From: JAKAXS01 sp965279065
GTDB taxonomy: Bacteria; Pseudomonadota; Alphaproteobacteria; Rhizobiales; Hyphomicrobiaceae
Direction: 5' to 3'
Assembly: GCA_965279065.1 (NCBI GenBank)
Contig: OZ257134.1
Span: forward strand, 2,418,001-2,482,000
Length of the DNA stretch: 64,000 bases
The notes below the pieces were generated by a model. The model searched no databases, was not told where the DNA came from, and saw only the letters and a list, made by a program, of their open reading frames with translations. Positions 17,259 through 25,906 of this stretch are shown piece after piece. Made by a program: the position numbers and the translations under genes. The number at the start of each line of letters is the position of its first letter. Position 1 is the stretch's first letter.

Positions 17259-18359
17259 ATGACCCACAAACGAGTTCTCATTCTTTCAAAGGGATTTCCG
17301 CCCGACCTTGGCGGCGTCGAAACCTACTCGCTCGAAATCGCGCGTGCTTACAAGAGCCAGGGACACAAGGTCTGCGTCATTACGCAATTCAAGGGCGCGA
17401 CTGGCATATCGGACGTTGAAGGGATTGAGGTCACGAATGTCGGACCTGGCCAACAGTTGAGGCAGCTCTTTTCTTTCTGGAAGGCAATCAGGTCATACCA
17501 GCCAACGTTCGACCTTATCCACGCGACGACATGGCGAACGGCGCTTCCGGCTGTCCTCGCCCATCGTAAGGAACCGCTGGTCATCACGGTTCACGGTAGG
17601 GAAGTCGCCGCCATTGGGGCACCGCTGATCTGGTTAGGCCGGTGGGTCTTGTCCAAGGCGACACGCATCATCCTCATCAGCAATGAAGCCCGGAAGCGAA
17701 CGAGCATCGTTGCACCCGTCCTGAATACCGCAAAGGCGTTCGTGGCATGGAATGGACTGAGAAGCATCAAGCCCGGCATCAACACGCGTAACAATGTCAT
17801 CACTATTCTGACGGCGTGTCGGCTCACCGCCTTCAAGAACGTTCAGGCAGTGCTTGATGCGGCCGCAGCAATGAAATTCCTGGACCTGCCGCCCCACCGC
17901 TTTGTCATTGCGGGGGATGGACCCCTCGCCAACGAGCTTCGCACCAACGCGCACCTTTACGAGTTGAACAACGTGGAATTCCTCGGGCATGTACCGCTCA
18001 AGGACACTGACAGCCTTTACCGCAGCGCCGACATCTTTCTGCATCCGCAGATATCAATCCAAGGCGGCAAAGGCTTTGAATCATTCTGCCTGGCCGTTGC
18101 GGACTCAATGGGATACGGCCTGCCGACGATTGCGGGGCGGGACGGAGCTCCCAGCGAATACATCAAACAAGGTGTCACAGGCTTCACGGTAGACGGCCGC
18201 GATAGCGCAGAGGTTGTTCGCTACCTCACCATCCTCCTGCGAGACCCCGGTCTGCGTCAACGGATGGGATCCGAGGCGTCGTCGTTCGCCCGGAAGAACT
18301 TTGTATGGAGCAACCATATCGCTCCCGCACTTGAACTGATCGAAAGCAAGAAACGATGA
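17259..18359 (+). CDS. Family 4 glycosyltransferase
   Basis: A 366-residue GT-B enzyme starting at the ATG at 17259 after GAGGAAAG. The N-terminal acceptor domain opens with LILSKGFPPDLGGVETYSLEIARAYKSQGHKV, with the GG-x-E loop of GT4 enzymes. The C-terminal donor domain has FVIAGDGPLANEL, VEFLGHVPLKD, and the E-x7-E-type region GFESFCLAVADSMGYGLPTIAG. Retaining transfer from a nucleotide sugar is expected. It lies 8 bp after the flippase gene and overlaps the polymerase gene by four bases. Confidence 0.9.
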   Translation: MTHKRVLILSKGFPPDLGGVETYSLEIARAYKSQGHKVCVITQFKGATGISDVEGIEVTNVGPGQQLRQLFSFWKAIRSYQPTFDLIHATTWRTALPAVLAHRKEPLVITVHGREVAAIGAPLIWLGRWVLSKATRIILISNEARKRTSIVAPVLNTAKAFVAWNGLRSIKPGINTRNNVITILTACRLTAFKNVQAVLDAAAAMKFLDLPPHRFVIAGDGPLANELRTNAHLYELNNVEFLGHVPLKDTDSLYRSADIFLHPQISIQGGKGFESFCLAVADSMGYGLPTIAGRDGAPSEYIKQGVTGFTVDGRDSAEVVRYLTILLRDPGLRQRMGSEASSFARKNFVWSNHIAPALELIESKKR

Positions 18360-19579
18360 TTCCCTACGGATTTGGAGAACAGCCGCTCCGCAACCCACTG
18401 CTCCCCCGCCTGCTGGTCTTCATGTCGCTCCTAATCCCCTGCCTTATGTGGGCGGCGGGCGAACAGGCCAAGGATGTCGTCAAGTATGGCGCGGTTGTTG
18501 GCCTGAGCTGTGTTGCTGGATTCGCCTATCTGTATGGGCAATCAAAAGCTGTCTTTCACAAGCTCATTTGGACATCAGCCATCCCGGTGGTCGCTGTCTA
18601 TGTGCTGATGATATTCCTTTCATCCGTGCCAAAGGGACCGGGCCTGCAGGTGCTTGGGAGCCTTGTCCTGATGCTTGGCTGGCTCACCTATCTAACGTCT
18701 GTAAAGTGGCGACCTGAGCAAATCAGGTGGTTGGCTATGGCCGCTCCGGCCCTGCTGCTCATCCAGCTCATCGCCTACCCGTTCCTGCCGAAGGTCGATC
18801 ACTACCAGGGTCTGACTTTGCAAAAGAACTTCCTTGGCGCGATGTGCTTCATGACCTACGCCTTGTTGCGGTTCGCCCGGACTGTCAACGAGCCGTCAAG
18901 CAGACCCTCACGCCTCTTCTACTTGTTGCCGCTCGTACTGGTGCTGCTGGCGAACTCTCGAGGCGCCCTCATAGCGGCACTTGTTGGTGAGGCCGTATTC
19001 CTAATCTGGCCCTGGCTTACGCGGAACCGTGTCCGGTTCATTCTCGCCTTGCCGGCAGGTATTGCCGCGCTGCTCTGGGCAAGCTGGTTCTATACGGTTC
19101 TCGGCGACTATACTTGGTTCCAGGAGTTGCAAGACACGGTCTATAACCTCACTGGCGCCAACATTTACTCTGGGCGGAACCTCGTTTGGCCCATCCTTTT
19201 CGAAACGATCGCACAGCGGCCCTATCTGGGTTATGGCTCCGGCGCGAGACCCAATATTTTCCTCGTCGAGAAAGCACTGGACGTGACTTGGTCAGCGCAC
19301 AGCCTCTACTTTACGATTATCATCCAGATTGGCTATGTCGGCCTTGGGGCTTTCCTGATGCTGCTGACCGGGCTGTGGAGTAAGGCCTACACGCTACGCC
19401 ACGACCCGCTCACGCGCATAGCGGGCTCTTTCTTCATCGGGGTCTGCGTGTACCAGTCCTTCGAGTGCCAACTGACTCAAAACAATCTGGACGTTGGAAT
19501 CGCGCTCTGGCTTATTCCGGCAATGATGCTGACGGGGTTGTCGAAGAGACTGGATCAGGAACCCACTCCCAAAGGTTGA
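18356..19579 (+). CDS. O-antigen ligase / Wzy-type polymerase family membrane protein
   Basis: A 407-residue polytopic membrane protein with about ten helices and a large periplasmic loop containing GRNLVWPILFETIAQRPYLGYGSGA and, after it, WSAHSLYF, the conserved region of the Wzy/WaaL (PF04932) family. It probably polymerises repeat units or ligates the glycan to an acceptor in the periplasm. Starts with an ATGA overlap with the GT4 gene. The last 68 bp are antisense to the end of the GH16 gene. Confidence 0.85.
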   Translation: MIPYGFGEQPLRNPLLPRLLVFMSLLIPCLMWAAGEQAKDVVKYGAVVGLSCVAGFAYLYGQSKAVFHKLIWTSAIPVVAVYVLMIFLSSVPKGPGLQVLGSLVLMLGWLTYLTSVKWRPEQIRWLAMAAPALLLIQLIAYPFLPKVDHYQGLTLQKNFLGAMCFMTYALLRFARTVNEPSSRPSRLFYLLPLVLVLLANSRGALIAALVGEAVFLIWPWLTRNRVRFILALPAGIAALLWASWFYTVLGDYTWFQELQDTVYNLTGANIYSGRNLVWPILFETIAQRPYLGYGSGARPNIFLVEKALDVTWSAHSLYFTIIIQIGYVGLGAFLMLLTGLWSKAYTLRHDPLTRIAGSFFIGVCVYQSFECQLTQNNLDVGIALWLIPAMMLTGLSKRLDQEPTPKG

Positions 19580-20369
19580 TGGCGCTGATTGTCATCATGG
19601 CGGGGAGTTTGCTGTCATCAATCTTGCCTCCCCAGCTTCCGCCGAGAGCGATATTCATAACCGGGTGGAAGCCCTGGTCTAAGGGCTTGGTCCCCTGATA
19701 GACAACGGTCCTCGACGACGATATCGCCTCGCGTCCGTCGATAATCACCCGAGCCGTGTCAGGCGTCATCTCCGCACGATAGGTTACCGTGCGTCCTAGA
19801 AATCCCTTTATCACCCTCGAATTCATTAGAGACGTTCGGTTATCACCAGAAGTGCCGAGATGGATGCTCGTGTGAATCTTCTCGGGCCGGTACCCGACCT
19901 GCTCTATCAGATCCACCTCACCATACCTGTCCTTGTTCACACCACGGAGCCAGATGGCCGGCCATGCACCGGTCCCGTCGATGATGGCTGCCTTGACCTC
20001 GAACGCGAAGTTTCTGTAAGGCGATTTGGAGTGAAGGCTAACCGACTGGTACTGTGCCCGCAGTGTGGAGAGACGCCAGTCCTTGTCCCCAGCAACGTAT
20101 GCATCGTTCATGCGGGGCTTTTTTATCCCTCGTAAAACCAAACCGGCTTTGGTCTCCTGAAAAACGTCTGCTGTATCGACGTAGTATTGTTTTTCTTTGT
20201 TTCGCAGGAAGCCCTTCTCGAATCGAAAGGGTGCGTTTGCAAAGGACTGGCCAGCAGTCCAGCTATAGATTTCCTTCCACTCAGCCACCCCGGTAGTAGG
20301 CAGAAGAGCGGCAGCAATTAGGGTGAGACACAGGACGCTATTCGATTTCTGGCGGAGGTTCTTCTTCAC
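19512..20369 (-). CDS. Secreted glycoside hydrolase family 16 protein
   Basis: A 285-residue precursor with an N-terminal signal peptide (residues 1-28, cut near GVA-EW). The beta-jelly-roll fold of GH16 is shown by GAWPAIWLRG and the catalytic motif E-x-D-x-x-E at Glu151-Val-Asp153-Leu-Ile-Glu156, with conserved HTSIHLGTSG after it. GH16 enzymes cleave beta-1,3 or beta-1,4 glucan and galactan. In rhizobia related ExoK-type enzymes trim newly made exopolysaccharide. The convergent location next to the polysaccharide operon suggests it acts on that product. Confidence 0.88.
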   Translation of the reverse strand: MKKNLRQKSNSVLCLTLIAAALLPTTGVAEWKEIYSWTAGQSFANAPFRFEKGFLRNKEKQYYVDTADVFQETKAGLVLRGIKKPRMNDAYVAGDKDWRLSTLRAQYQSVSLHSKSPYRNFAFEVKAAIIDGTGAWPAIWLRGVNKDRYGEVDLIEQVGYRPEKIHTSIHLGTSGDNRTSLMNSRVIKGFLGRTVTYRAEMTPDTARVIIDGREAISSSRTVVYQGTKPLDQGFHPVMNIALGGSWGGKIDDSKLPAMMTISAINLWEWVPDPVSSTTPSASLPE

Positions 20370-20452
20370 ACCCCCTTATTACACATGTCCGATAGGGGAG
20401 CAATCTAAGCTCTTTTAGACTTCGTCCACAGCAGTGCCGCTGTAAAAGCCAC

Positions 20453-20593
20453 TCAGCTTCGTCGTAGAAATATGTTGAGGACATAACAAAACATCATAAG
20501 CAGCAAGCCGGTATAGGCTGCGACAATGACATATCCAAAAAACATCTGCGGGCCATCGACCAGAAGGGGAGCCGCAATTACTGTGGTGTTCAT
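20453..20593 (-). CDS. Small single-pass membrane protein, 46 aa
   Basis: A short open frame from ATG at 20593 to TGA at 20453 encodes MNTTVIAAPLLVDGPQ, then a long hydrophobic helix (MFFGYVIVAAYTGLLLMMFCYVLNIFL) and ends in Arg-Arg-Ser. The helix with a basic C-terminal edge looks like a genuine membrane protein, and it is comparable in size to the one heading the polysaccharide operon. No clear Shine-Dalgarno sequence precedes it, so confidence is limited. Confidence 0.4.
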   Translation of the reverse strand: MNTTVIAAPLLVDGPQMFFGYVIVAAYTGLLLMMFCYVLNIFLRRS

Positions 20594-20724
20594 ATGTCGA
20601 TTGTAACGGGCAAAGTACACAACGTAAATCTAATGCTGAATTGGAAGAGCTCGAACATTTTGGTTCTAGTCGCCCATTATTCTGTCTGAACCGTCAGCGC
20701 CAATGTCGTCTATCATAATTCCGC

Positions 20725-20868
20725 GTCATTAATTATGGTCACTGTCACTTTTCCCTAATGACGGTCTAGCTCAGAACGCATAAACAATCACATGCACGAA
20801 TTGTTGACGCCGCTCCCGTGTCAATAATTGTGGTCACAAGCGACGAATAGTTCATCAAGTGTGGTCAC
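20725..20868 (+). repeat. Three 18-bp direct repeats, probable transposon-end binding sites
   Basis: Copies lie at 20725-20742 (GTCATTAATTATGGTCAC), 20820-20837 (GTCAATAATTGTGGTCAC) and 20851-20868 (TTCATCAAGTGTGGTCAC). Arrays of near-identical sites like this form the ends of Tn7-like and Tn5053-like transposons, where TnsB/TniA-type transposase binds. A tniQ fragment lies just inside. Weaker related sequences in inverted orientation (with the core CATTAATT and GTCA..AATT) lie near 25240-25291, making about 4.6 kb between ends. No matching 5-bp target duplication was found. Confidence 0.5.
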
Positions 20869-21020
20869 AGCTGCCTTCGGTGATGATTGCCGGTCCGTTT
20901 GCCGCTTGTTTGCATTTTGAAACATCGCGATAGATGTGTTTGACGTATCGGTTTTGCCGGTAGCTGGATCGGCGGCAGCATCCCGATTTGAATTTTATGC
21001 GCTTCGGCAAATTCTTGGGC

Positions 21021-21180
21021 ATGGAGCGCTCTTGGCCGATCTGCCCGCGACCTTTGACGATGGAAGCCATGTCGAGCTGGCTTTTCCGCGTGGCGGAGGC
21101 TTACTGGCTGAGCGTCCCCGAGCTTCTCGACGCGTTGGGGCCCGCTTATCTCACTCCTAGACGTCGTCGTGTCGACTTAG
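21021..21180 (+). pseudogene. tniQ fragment (5' end of a transposon target-selection gene)
   Basis: The frame from ATG 21021 encodes SWPICPRPLTMEAMSSWLFR followed by VAEAYWLSVPELLDALG, which matches the N-terminus of TniQ/TnsD proteins (RPLPGESLSSWLxRLAxAxGLS). The match stops at about 21178, exactly where the DUF411 gene on the other strand ends. TniQ is normally 300-400 residues, so this is a remnant of a Tn7/Tn5053-type element. Confidence 0.6.
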
Positions 21181-21638
21181 CGACCTTCCGAGCCATAGCG
21201 AGCATATACCTCGGTTTCTCCACCTTCTTTAAGCAGCAGCACTTCATAGGACTCCGCGCTATCACCAGCTTCCATACCCGGTGAGCCGATCGGCATGCCA
21301 GGTACCAATAGTCCCAACGCGTGCGGCTTATCCTTCAATAACCGTTCGATCTCGCGAAGGGGAACGTGACCCTCGATAACGTATCCTGCAACACGTGCGG
21401 TATGACATGCGGTCTTGCCGGGCGGTATGCCAGCGTCCAGCTTCTCTTTCATGAAAACGCCCATGGCCATATCCTTGACGATGACCTCGTGTCCGGCTGC
21501 ACGAAGATAGCGGGCCCATGCGTGACAGCAGGCGCAGCCTGACGTCGTCATCATCACGAACGATTCTGCAATCGCACCACCACTCAGGCCTATCGATAAA
21601 GCTCCTGCCAGCAGGAATATTTGGACGCGTTTGATCAT
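21177..21638 (-). CDS. DUF411 periplasmic metal-binding protein
   Basis: A 153-residue precursor with a signal peptide (residues 1-24) and the DUF411 signature: MTTSGCACCHAWARYLRAAGHEVIVKD, followed by the conserved ACHTARVAGYVIEGHVP and GLLVPGMPIGSPGME. The Cys-x-Cys-Cys-His motif suggests metal binding. The family is found in copper, silver and other metal-resistance islands. It is last in a three-gene operon, overlapping the lspA stop by four bases (ATG at 21638). Confidence 0.88.
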   Translation of the reverse strand: MIKRVQIFLLAGALSIGLSGGAIAESFVMMTTSGCACCHAWARYLRAAGHEVIVKDMAMGVFMKEKLDAGIPPGKTACHTARVAGYVIEGHVPLREIERLLKDKPHALGLLVPGMPIGSPGMEAGDSAESYEVLLLKEGGETEVYARYGSEGR

Positions 21639-22138
21639 GCCAATGTTGTCCCTGACTCTTTTCGGTCGAATACCATTGAGATGATAAGGGCCAGCGCGCC
21701 CATCGAGATGGCTATATCGGCAATGTTGAACGCGGGCCAATGCCAGCCCATCGCGTGAACATCGAGGAAATCTGTCACCACGCCGTCCCAAGCGCGATCG
21801 ATCACATTTCCCAGCGCCCCACCCGCGATGAGCGCAAGCCCGTATCGCTCCGTCGATGACGATGAGCGTAGACCAAGCGCTACAATCAACACCGAGGCAA
21901 GAAACGCGAACGCCACCAGGGCAAGAAAACCCGCCATCGACGTGGCCTGCATCAAGCCGAAGCTGATTCCGGCGTTATGGCCGAGCCGCAGATTCAGAAA
22001 GGGCGCCAATTCATCAACTTTATTTGGTTCCAGTCCCCAGTCTGCGAGAGCTTTGGTCGCCAAATCTCCGGCAACAATAGTGACCACAACGAGCAAAAAG
22101 GACATCGATCTGGAGCGTTGCAGAAAAGAAGGTGTCAT
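21635..22138 (-). CDS. lspA: Lipoprotein signal peptidase (signal peptidase II), metal-resistance type
   Basis: A 167-residue four-helix aspartic peptidase. The catalytic aspartates are Asp114 in GGALGNVIDR and Asp141 in WPAFNIADIAISMG; FNLRLGHNAGISFGL (residues 47-61 region) is also conserved. Extra LspA copies sit beside Pb/Cd efflux ATPases (the PbrC part of pbr operons), where they contribute to metal resistance. Here it overlaps both neighbours by four bases, so it is part of the metal-induced operon rather than the housekeeping copy. Confidence 0.92.
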   Translation of the reverse strand: MTPSFLQRSRSMSFLLVVVTIVAGDLATKALADWGLEPNKVDELAPFLNLRLGHNAGISFGLMQATSMAGFLALVAFAFLASVLIVALGLRSSSSTERYGLALIAGGALGNVIDRAWDGVVTDFLDVHAMGWHWPAFNIADIAISMGALALIISMVFDRKESGTTLA

Positions 22139-24486
22139 GACTGAGCCTCAGCGCTTTTGAAGCCGGCATAGGTCAGGAGACGCAACGCATTCAGGGTGAC
22201 AAGGACGGTTGCACCTGTATCAGCCAAGATGGCCAACCAAAGGCCGGTAAAGCCGGTCAGGGTGGTCACGATGAATATCGCCTTCAGGCCTAGTGCAATT
22301 GCAACGTTCTGGGCAATGTTGGCGCGAGTGGCTTGCGACAGGCCGATCATGTCAGCAACGCCGCCGACACGTTCGTGGAGTAGGGCGGCATCGGCCGTCT
22401 CAAGCGCCACATCTGTACCGCCGCCCATCGCGATGCCGACGTCGGCAGCGGCGAGGGCAGGGGCGTCGTTGATGCCGTCGCCCACCATCACCACTGGCCC
22501 GAACCCTCGCAATCGTGAAATTTCACGGAGCTTGTCGTCTGGCAGAAGTTCGGCGCGAACGTCGATGCCAAGAGCGTGGCCTACGGCGTCGGCCGTGCGT
22601 TGGTTATCACCGGAGAGCAGGATCGTATCGACGCCCAGGAGCCGGACTTGACTTATGGCTGCCTTGGCGTCCGGCCGTGGCTCATCTCTTACGGCAAGCA
22701 GCCCAAGCGGCTCACCGTCAAGCAAGACCACCACTACTGTCTTTCCATCGGCCTCGAGGGCGGCGATGCGGGCTGTCTGTGTCCGGTCAAGGCTTAGGTC
22801 GGCAGCGTGACGGGGAGACGCCACGGACACGAGAACCCCGTCGACAAGACCTTCCACCGCCTTGCCTGCAATGGCCCGTTGCTCACGCGCCAATGGGATG
22901 GAGATTTTGTCTTCGCGGGCGCGGTCGATAATGGCGCGGGCGATAGGATGATTTGAATCCTTTTCGACCGCCGCCGCGAAACTCAGCAGGCGAGCGTCGT
23001 CGGTGCCGATTGGCAAAACGTCTGTTACGACCGGCTTTCCCATCGTCAAGGTGCCGGTCTTGTCGAAGGCAACCGTCTTGGCAGTTCCCAAGGCCTCCAG
23101 GGCGGCGCCACCTTTGATCAGAAGCCCGCGCCGTGCGCCAGCGGCGAGCGCAGATGCGATGGCAGCTGGCGTCGACAGGACGAGCGCACAAGGGCACGCG
23201 ACCAAGAGGAGGCCTAGACCGCGATAAATCCATGTTGAGACATCGGAGTTGAACAGCATAGGCGGCAGCAAAATCGTCAAGGCCGCCGCCGCCATCGCAG
23301 CCGGCGTGTAATAGAAACTGAAGCGTTCGATCAGCCGCGCTGTCGGAGCCTTCGATGCCTGAGCCTCCTCAACCATGCGAATGATGCGGTTGATGGTGTT
23401 GTCATGCCCCGGACGGGTCACTTCAATTTTGAGTACCCCATTGGTATTGACGCTACCAGCAAGCACGGTGGCACCTACGGTCTTGCTCACGGGAACGGAT
23501 TCACCCGTTACAGCCGCTTCATCGATGTCCGATTGGCCATCAACGATCATGCCGTCGACTGGGATTCGGTCACCCGGGCGAACGAGCACAACCTGACTCA
23601 CCTGCAGCTCATCGATGGGAACAGTGGTCAGCCGATCGCCGTCAATGACGAGCGCCGAGTTGGGTATCAAGGTGCCAAGCGCGCGGATGCCATCCAGGGA
23701 CCTGCGCGCTGCGTAACCCTCCAGCAGCTCACCGATTAGGAACAGAACGTTGACCAACGCGGCTTCGGAGGTCGCGCCAATGACAATGGCACCTACGGTG
23801 GCCAGCGACATGAGGGTTTCAATGCTGAAGGGCGTCCCAGCTAAGGCTCCTGCCCACGCTCTTCGTCCAAAGTAGAATAATCCCGCCAGCGCTAATGGAA
23901 GAAAAGCGACTTGCTCTGGTGCAAGGTCAGTGACCCACAAACAGCTACCAAGAATGCCCAGGATCGCGAAGATCACAAGCAAACGACCCTTGCCGCTCGC
24001 CAAAAAGCCTTCGAGCCGGGATTGAACGGTTGGCGGCTGCAGACGTGCCGGACGCGCGTCTGTGAGAGGGGTGGCGTCGTATCCGAGTTTACGGAGGATC
24101 GCGACGACCCTAGCCTCTGCGCCTTCAGAGGGAACTCTAACCCGTAATACCTGGGTAGCCGCGTTGACACTGACCTCGCACGCACCAGGTAAGCCGCTCA
24201 CGGCCGTCTCTATTTTTGCCGCGCACGTCGCGCAGTCCATACCCGAGATCTTGAAGCTCAGGGTGGTTTGGTCTGGTGTATCCATTTCAGCAATGGCGTA
24301 GCCGAGCTTCGACACGGCGATGAGCACCGGTGAACCGTCATTTGAACGCACGGTAAGCAGCCGCGTCGCCGGATTGACTTTGACTTCGGTGACGCCGCTT
24401 AAGCGAGTTACGGCGGTTTCGATTTTACCGGCGCATGTCGGACAATCCATGTCCTCGATGCGAAACCGGCGAACTTGAGCAGACAT
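22135..24486 (-). CDS. cadA: Cd/Zn/Pb-exporting P1B-type ATPase
   Basis: A 783-residue heavy-metal pump. Two N-terminal HMA domains have Cys-x2-Cys metal sites (MDCPTCAG, Cys15/Cys18; MDCATCAA, Cys85/Cys88). Then come membrane helices, the TGES actuator loop (about 327-330), the Cys-Pro-Cys transport motif (431-433) typical of the Zn2+/Cd2+/Pb2+ subgroup, the phosphorylated Asp in DKTGTLT (475-481), and MVGDGINDAPALAAADVG near the end. It drives cytoplasmic cations to the periplasm. First gene of the operon, divergent from its MerR-type regulator across a typical operator. Confidence 0.95.
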   Translation of the reverse strand: MSAQVRRFRIEDMDCPTCAGKIETAVTRLSGVTEVKVNPATRLLTVRSNDGSPVLIAVSKLGYAIAEMDTPDQTTLSFKISGMDCATCAAKIETAVSGLPGACEVSVNAATQVLRVRVPSEGAEARVVAILRKLGYDATPLTDARPARLQPPTVQSRLEGFLASGKGRLLVIFAILGILGSCLWVTDLAPEQVAFLPLALAGLFYFGRRAWAGALAGTPFSIETLMSLATVGAIVIGATSEAALVNVLFLIGELLEGYAARRSLDGIRALGTLIPNSALVIDGDRLTTVPIDELQVSQVVLVRPGDRIPVDGMIVDGQSDIDEAAVTGESVPVSKTVGATVLAGSVNTNGVLKIEVTRPGHDNTINRIIRMVEEAQASKAPTARLIERFSFYYTPAAMAAAALTILLPPMLFNSDVSTWIYRGLGLLLVACPCALVLSTPAAIASALAAGARRGLLIKGGAALEALGTAKTVAFDKTGTLTMGKPVVTDVLPIGTDDARLLSFAAAVEKDSNHPIARAIIDRAREDKISIPLAREQRAIAGKAVEGLVDGVLVSVASPRHAADLSLDRTQTARIAALEADGKTVVVVLLDGEPLGLLAVRDEPRPDAKAAISQVRLLGVDTILLSGDNQRTADAVGHALGIDVRAELLPDDKLREISRLRGFGPVVMVGDGINDAPALAAADVGIAMGGGTDVALETADAALLHERVGGVADMIGLSQATRANIAQNVAIALGLKAIFIVTTLTGFTGLWLAILADTGATVLVTLNALRLLTYAGFKSAEAQS

Positions 24487-24519
24487 TAATTACAAGCCCT
24501 ATTGATTGATCATCTTCCC

Positions 24520-24550
24520 ATGGTACAACCTACAGCGACTATAGGTTCAA
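24520..24550 (-). promoter_or_regulatory. MerR-type promoter/operator of the cadA operon
   Basis: On the minus strand a -35 TTGAAC and -10 TACCAT are separated by 19 bp, the over-long spacer of promoters activated by MerR-family DNA distortion. The spacer holds an imperfect dyad, ACCTATAGTCGCTGTAGGT. It lies between the start codons of cadA (24486) and the regulator (24565), so the regulator probably controls both directions. Confidence 0.75.
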
Positions 24551-24564
24551 GTGGGAAATGCGTC

Positions 24565-24972
24565 ATGGCTGCTCAAGAATTGACAATCGGAAGCCTTGCT
24601 CGGCATACGGGCACGAACGTGCAGACGATCCGTTACTATGAGCAGATCGGTCTCATGCCGACACCACTGAGGACCGAGGGGAACCAACGCCGTTACGATG
24701 ATGAACATCGTCGACGGTTGGGCTTCATTCGCAATGCACGCGACTTAGGCTTTTCTATCGATACGATTTCGATTTTGCTTGGTTTGGCCGGAGATCCTGA
24801 CCGGTCCTGCACAAAAGTCATGGCGATCGCCGAAGAGAACCTTGTGGCCGTCCAGCAGCGTCTGGCGCGGCTTCGAGCCTTGGAAAAATCGCTCAAGGCG
24901 ATGATTACTTCGTGCGATCGTGGCGATGTCGGGGGATGCACCATCATAGAAGCGCTTAGCGACCAAAAATAA
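24565..24972 (+). CDS. MerR-family Cd/Pb/Zn-responsive regulator (CadR/PbrR/ZntR-like)
   Basis: A 135-residue regulator starting at the ATG at 24565. The N-terminal winged HTH is typical (LTIGSLARHTGTNVQTIRYYEQIGLMPTPLR...RRYDDEHRRRLGFIRNARDLGFS). A dimerisation helix follows. Metal-ligand cysteines are Cys82, Cys117 and Cys125 in SCTKV and CDRGDVGGC, the arrangement of divalent-metal sensors (ZntR/PbrR/CadR) rather than the Cu+ sensor CueR. It should repress, then activate, the cadA-lspA-DUF411 operon when Cd2+, Pb2+ or Zn2+ accumulates. Confidence 0.9.
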   Translation: MAAQELTIGSLARHTGTNVQTIRYYEQIGLMPTPLRTEGNQRRYDDEHRRRLGFIRNARDLGFSIDTISILLGLAGDPDRSCTKVMAIAEENLVAVQQRLARLRALEKSLKAMITSCDRGDVGGCTIIEALSDQK

Positions 24973-25009
24973 CGCGAGTGGCCCCTCCGGTCATATGCCG
25001 TAGCTGATC

Positions 25010-25260
25010 ATCCTGGTAAGCGGCTCGCCTGTAAGCGGCGCGCCGCCGGCATAGGCCTAGGGGCTGTCACCAATCACAGCTTCCGCGCGACCGGCATAAC
25101 GACATTCTTGGAATCAGGCGGTGCTCTCGATGACGCTGGCCGGCTCGCCAACCATGCGTCGGTGAACACGACCAAGCTTTACGACCACCGCACGCAGGTG
25201 GTGGGTGCCGAGGATGTTTATCGTATCGATTACCGTCGGCAGGGTAGACGTACGAATTAA
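25010..25260 (+). pseudogene. Tyrosine recombinase (phage-type integrase) C-terminal fragment
   Basis: A plus-strand frame without a start codon encodes KRRAAGIGLGAVTNHSFRAT followed by GITTFLESGGALDDAGRLANHASVNTTKLYDHRTQ and ends at TAA 25258. It contains the conserved H-x-x-R box (HSFR), the second His/Lys box (NHAS) and the catalytic tyrosine (LYDHR) of tyrosine recombinases. The N-terminal core-binding domain and the first catalytic Arg are missing, so this is a remnant. It begins within 40 bp of the merR stop. Confidence 0.7.
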
Positions 25261-25375
25261 TGGCGCATGTACTAATTGCTGACGCGTGACAACAGCGGTG
25301 AATAGCAGGGGCCTAACCACTCCACCCTTATTTAACATAAGAACCATTATGCGTATACACCGTGTATTCATACGG

Positions 25376-25783
25376 TTACGCTTCTACTCCCTTAATCGTG
25401 TCCAAAGACGCTTCCAGTTCCATCAATGCAATCGCCATTTGCTCAGGGTGAATGCCTTCTGCATGTGCCCATACGTATGCGCGTGCCGCGAGCAGAAGAT
25501 GCTCGATCGCACGTCGTCGCCTATCACCTTTGAGGTTTGAGCGAAGCGGTCCGAAGATCTCCGGTGCCGCAGAAAGCTGGCTTATGACGTTATTGGCGGG
25601 GTGAAGGAGCTGCGTGCCTAGGTCTGGGCTGATTTGATAGACGCGTTGGGTAGCGACGGCTAGCGCCTTCGCAAAAGGTACTGTGCGGTTGTCCTGAGGC
25701 CTCAAGCGGGGATGACTTGTTTCATAAGGAAAAGATGCGCCGATCTGGGCACGGTGACAACTAGGCGTTGCGACGAAGCTCAC
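25376..25783 (-). CDS. Hypothetical protein, 135 aa
   Basis: A mostly helical soluble protein. The C-terminal half (RRRRAIEHLLLAARAYVWAHAEGIHPEQMAIALMELEASLDTIKG) looks like a well-formed helical bundle, while the N-terminus is less convincing and the real start may be internal. No family is recognised. It lies just outside the metal-resistance cassette, possibly in the host element that was interrupted. Confidence 0.45.
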   Translation of the reverse strand: MSFVATPSCHRAQIGASFPYETSHPRLRPQDNRTVPFAKALAVATQRVYQISPDLGTQLLHPANNVISQLSAAPEIFGPLRSNLKGDRRRRAIEHLLLAARAYVWAHAEGIHPEQMAIALMELEASLDTIKGVEA

Positions 25784-25906
25784 GATAATGATCTAGGGAC
25801 TTTATGGGTTCGACAGACCTCTTGTAGATTGATCCGACGAATCCCAAGGCCAACAGGAATAGGGTCAGGACCAGCACGACATCTTCAAAACCAAACCGGG
25901 CGACCT

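Noticed and set aside
20683..20742. Exact left transposon boundary
   Set aside because: Several TGTC-type starts are possible and no target duplication matched the right side, so the end was not fixed.
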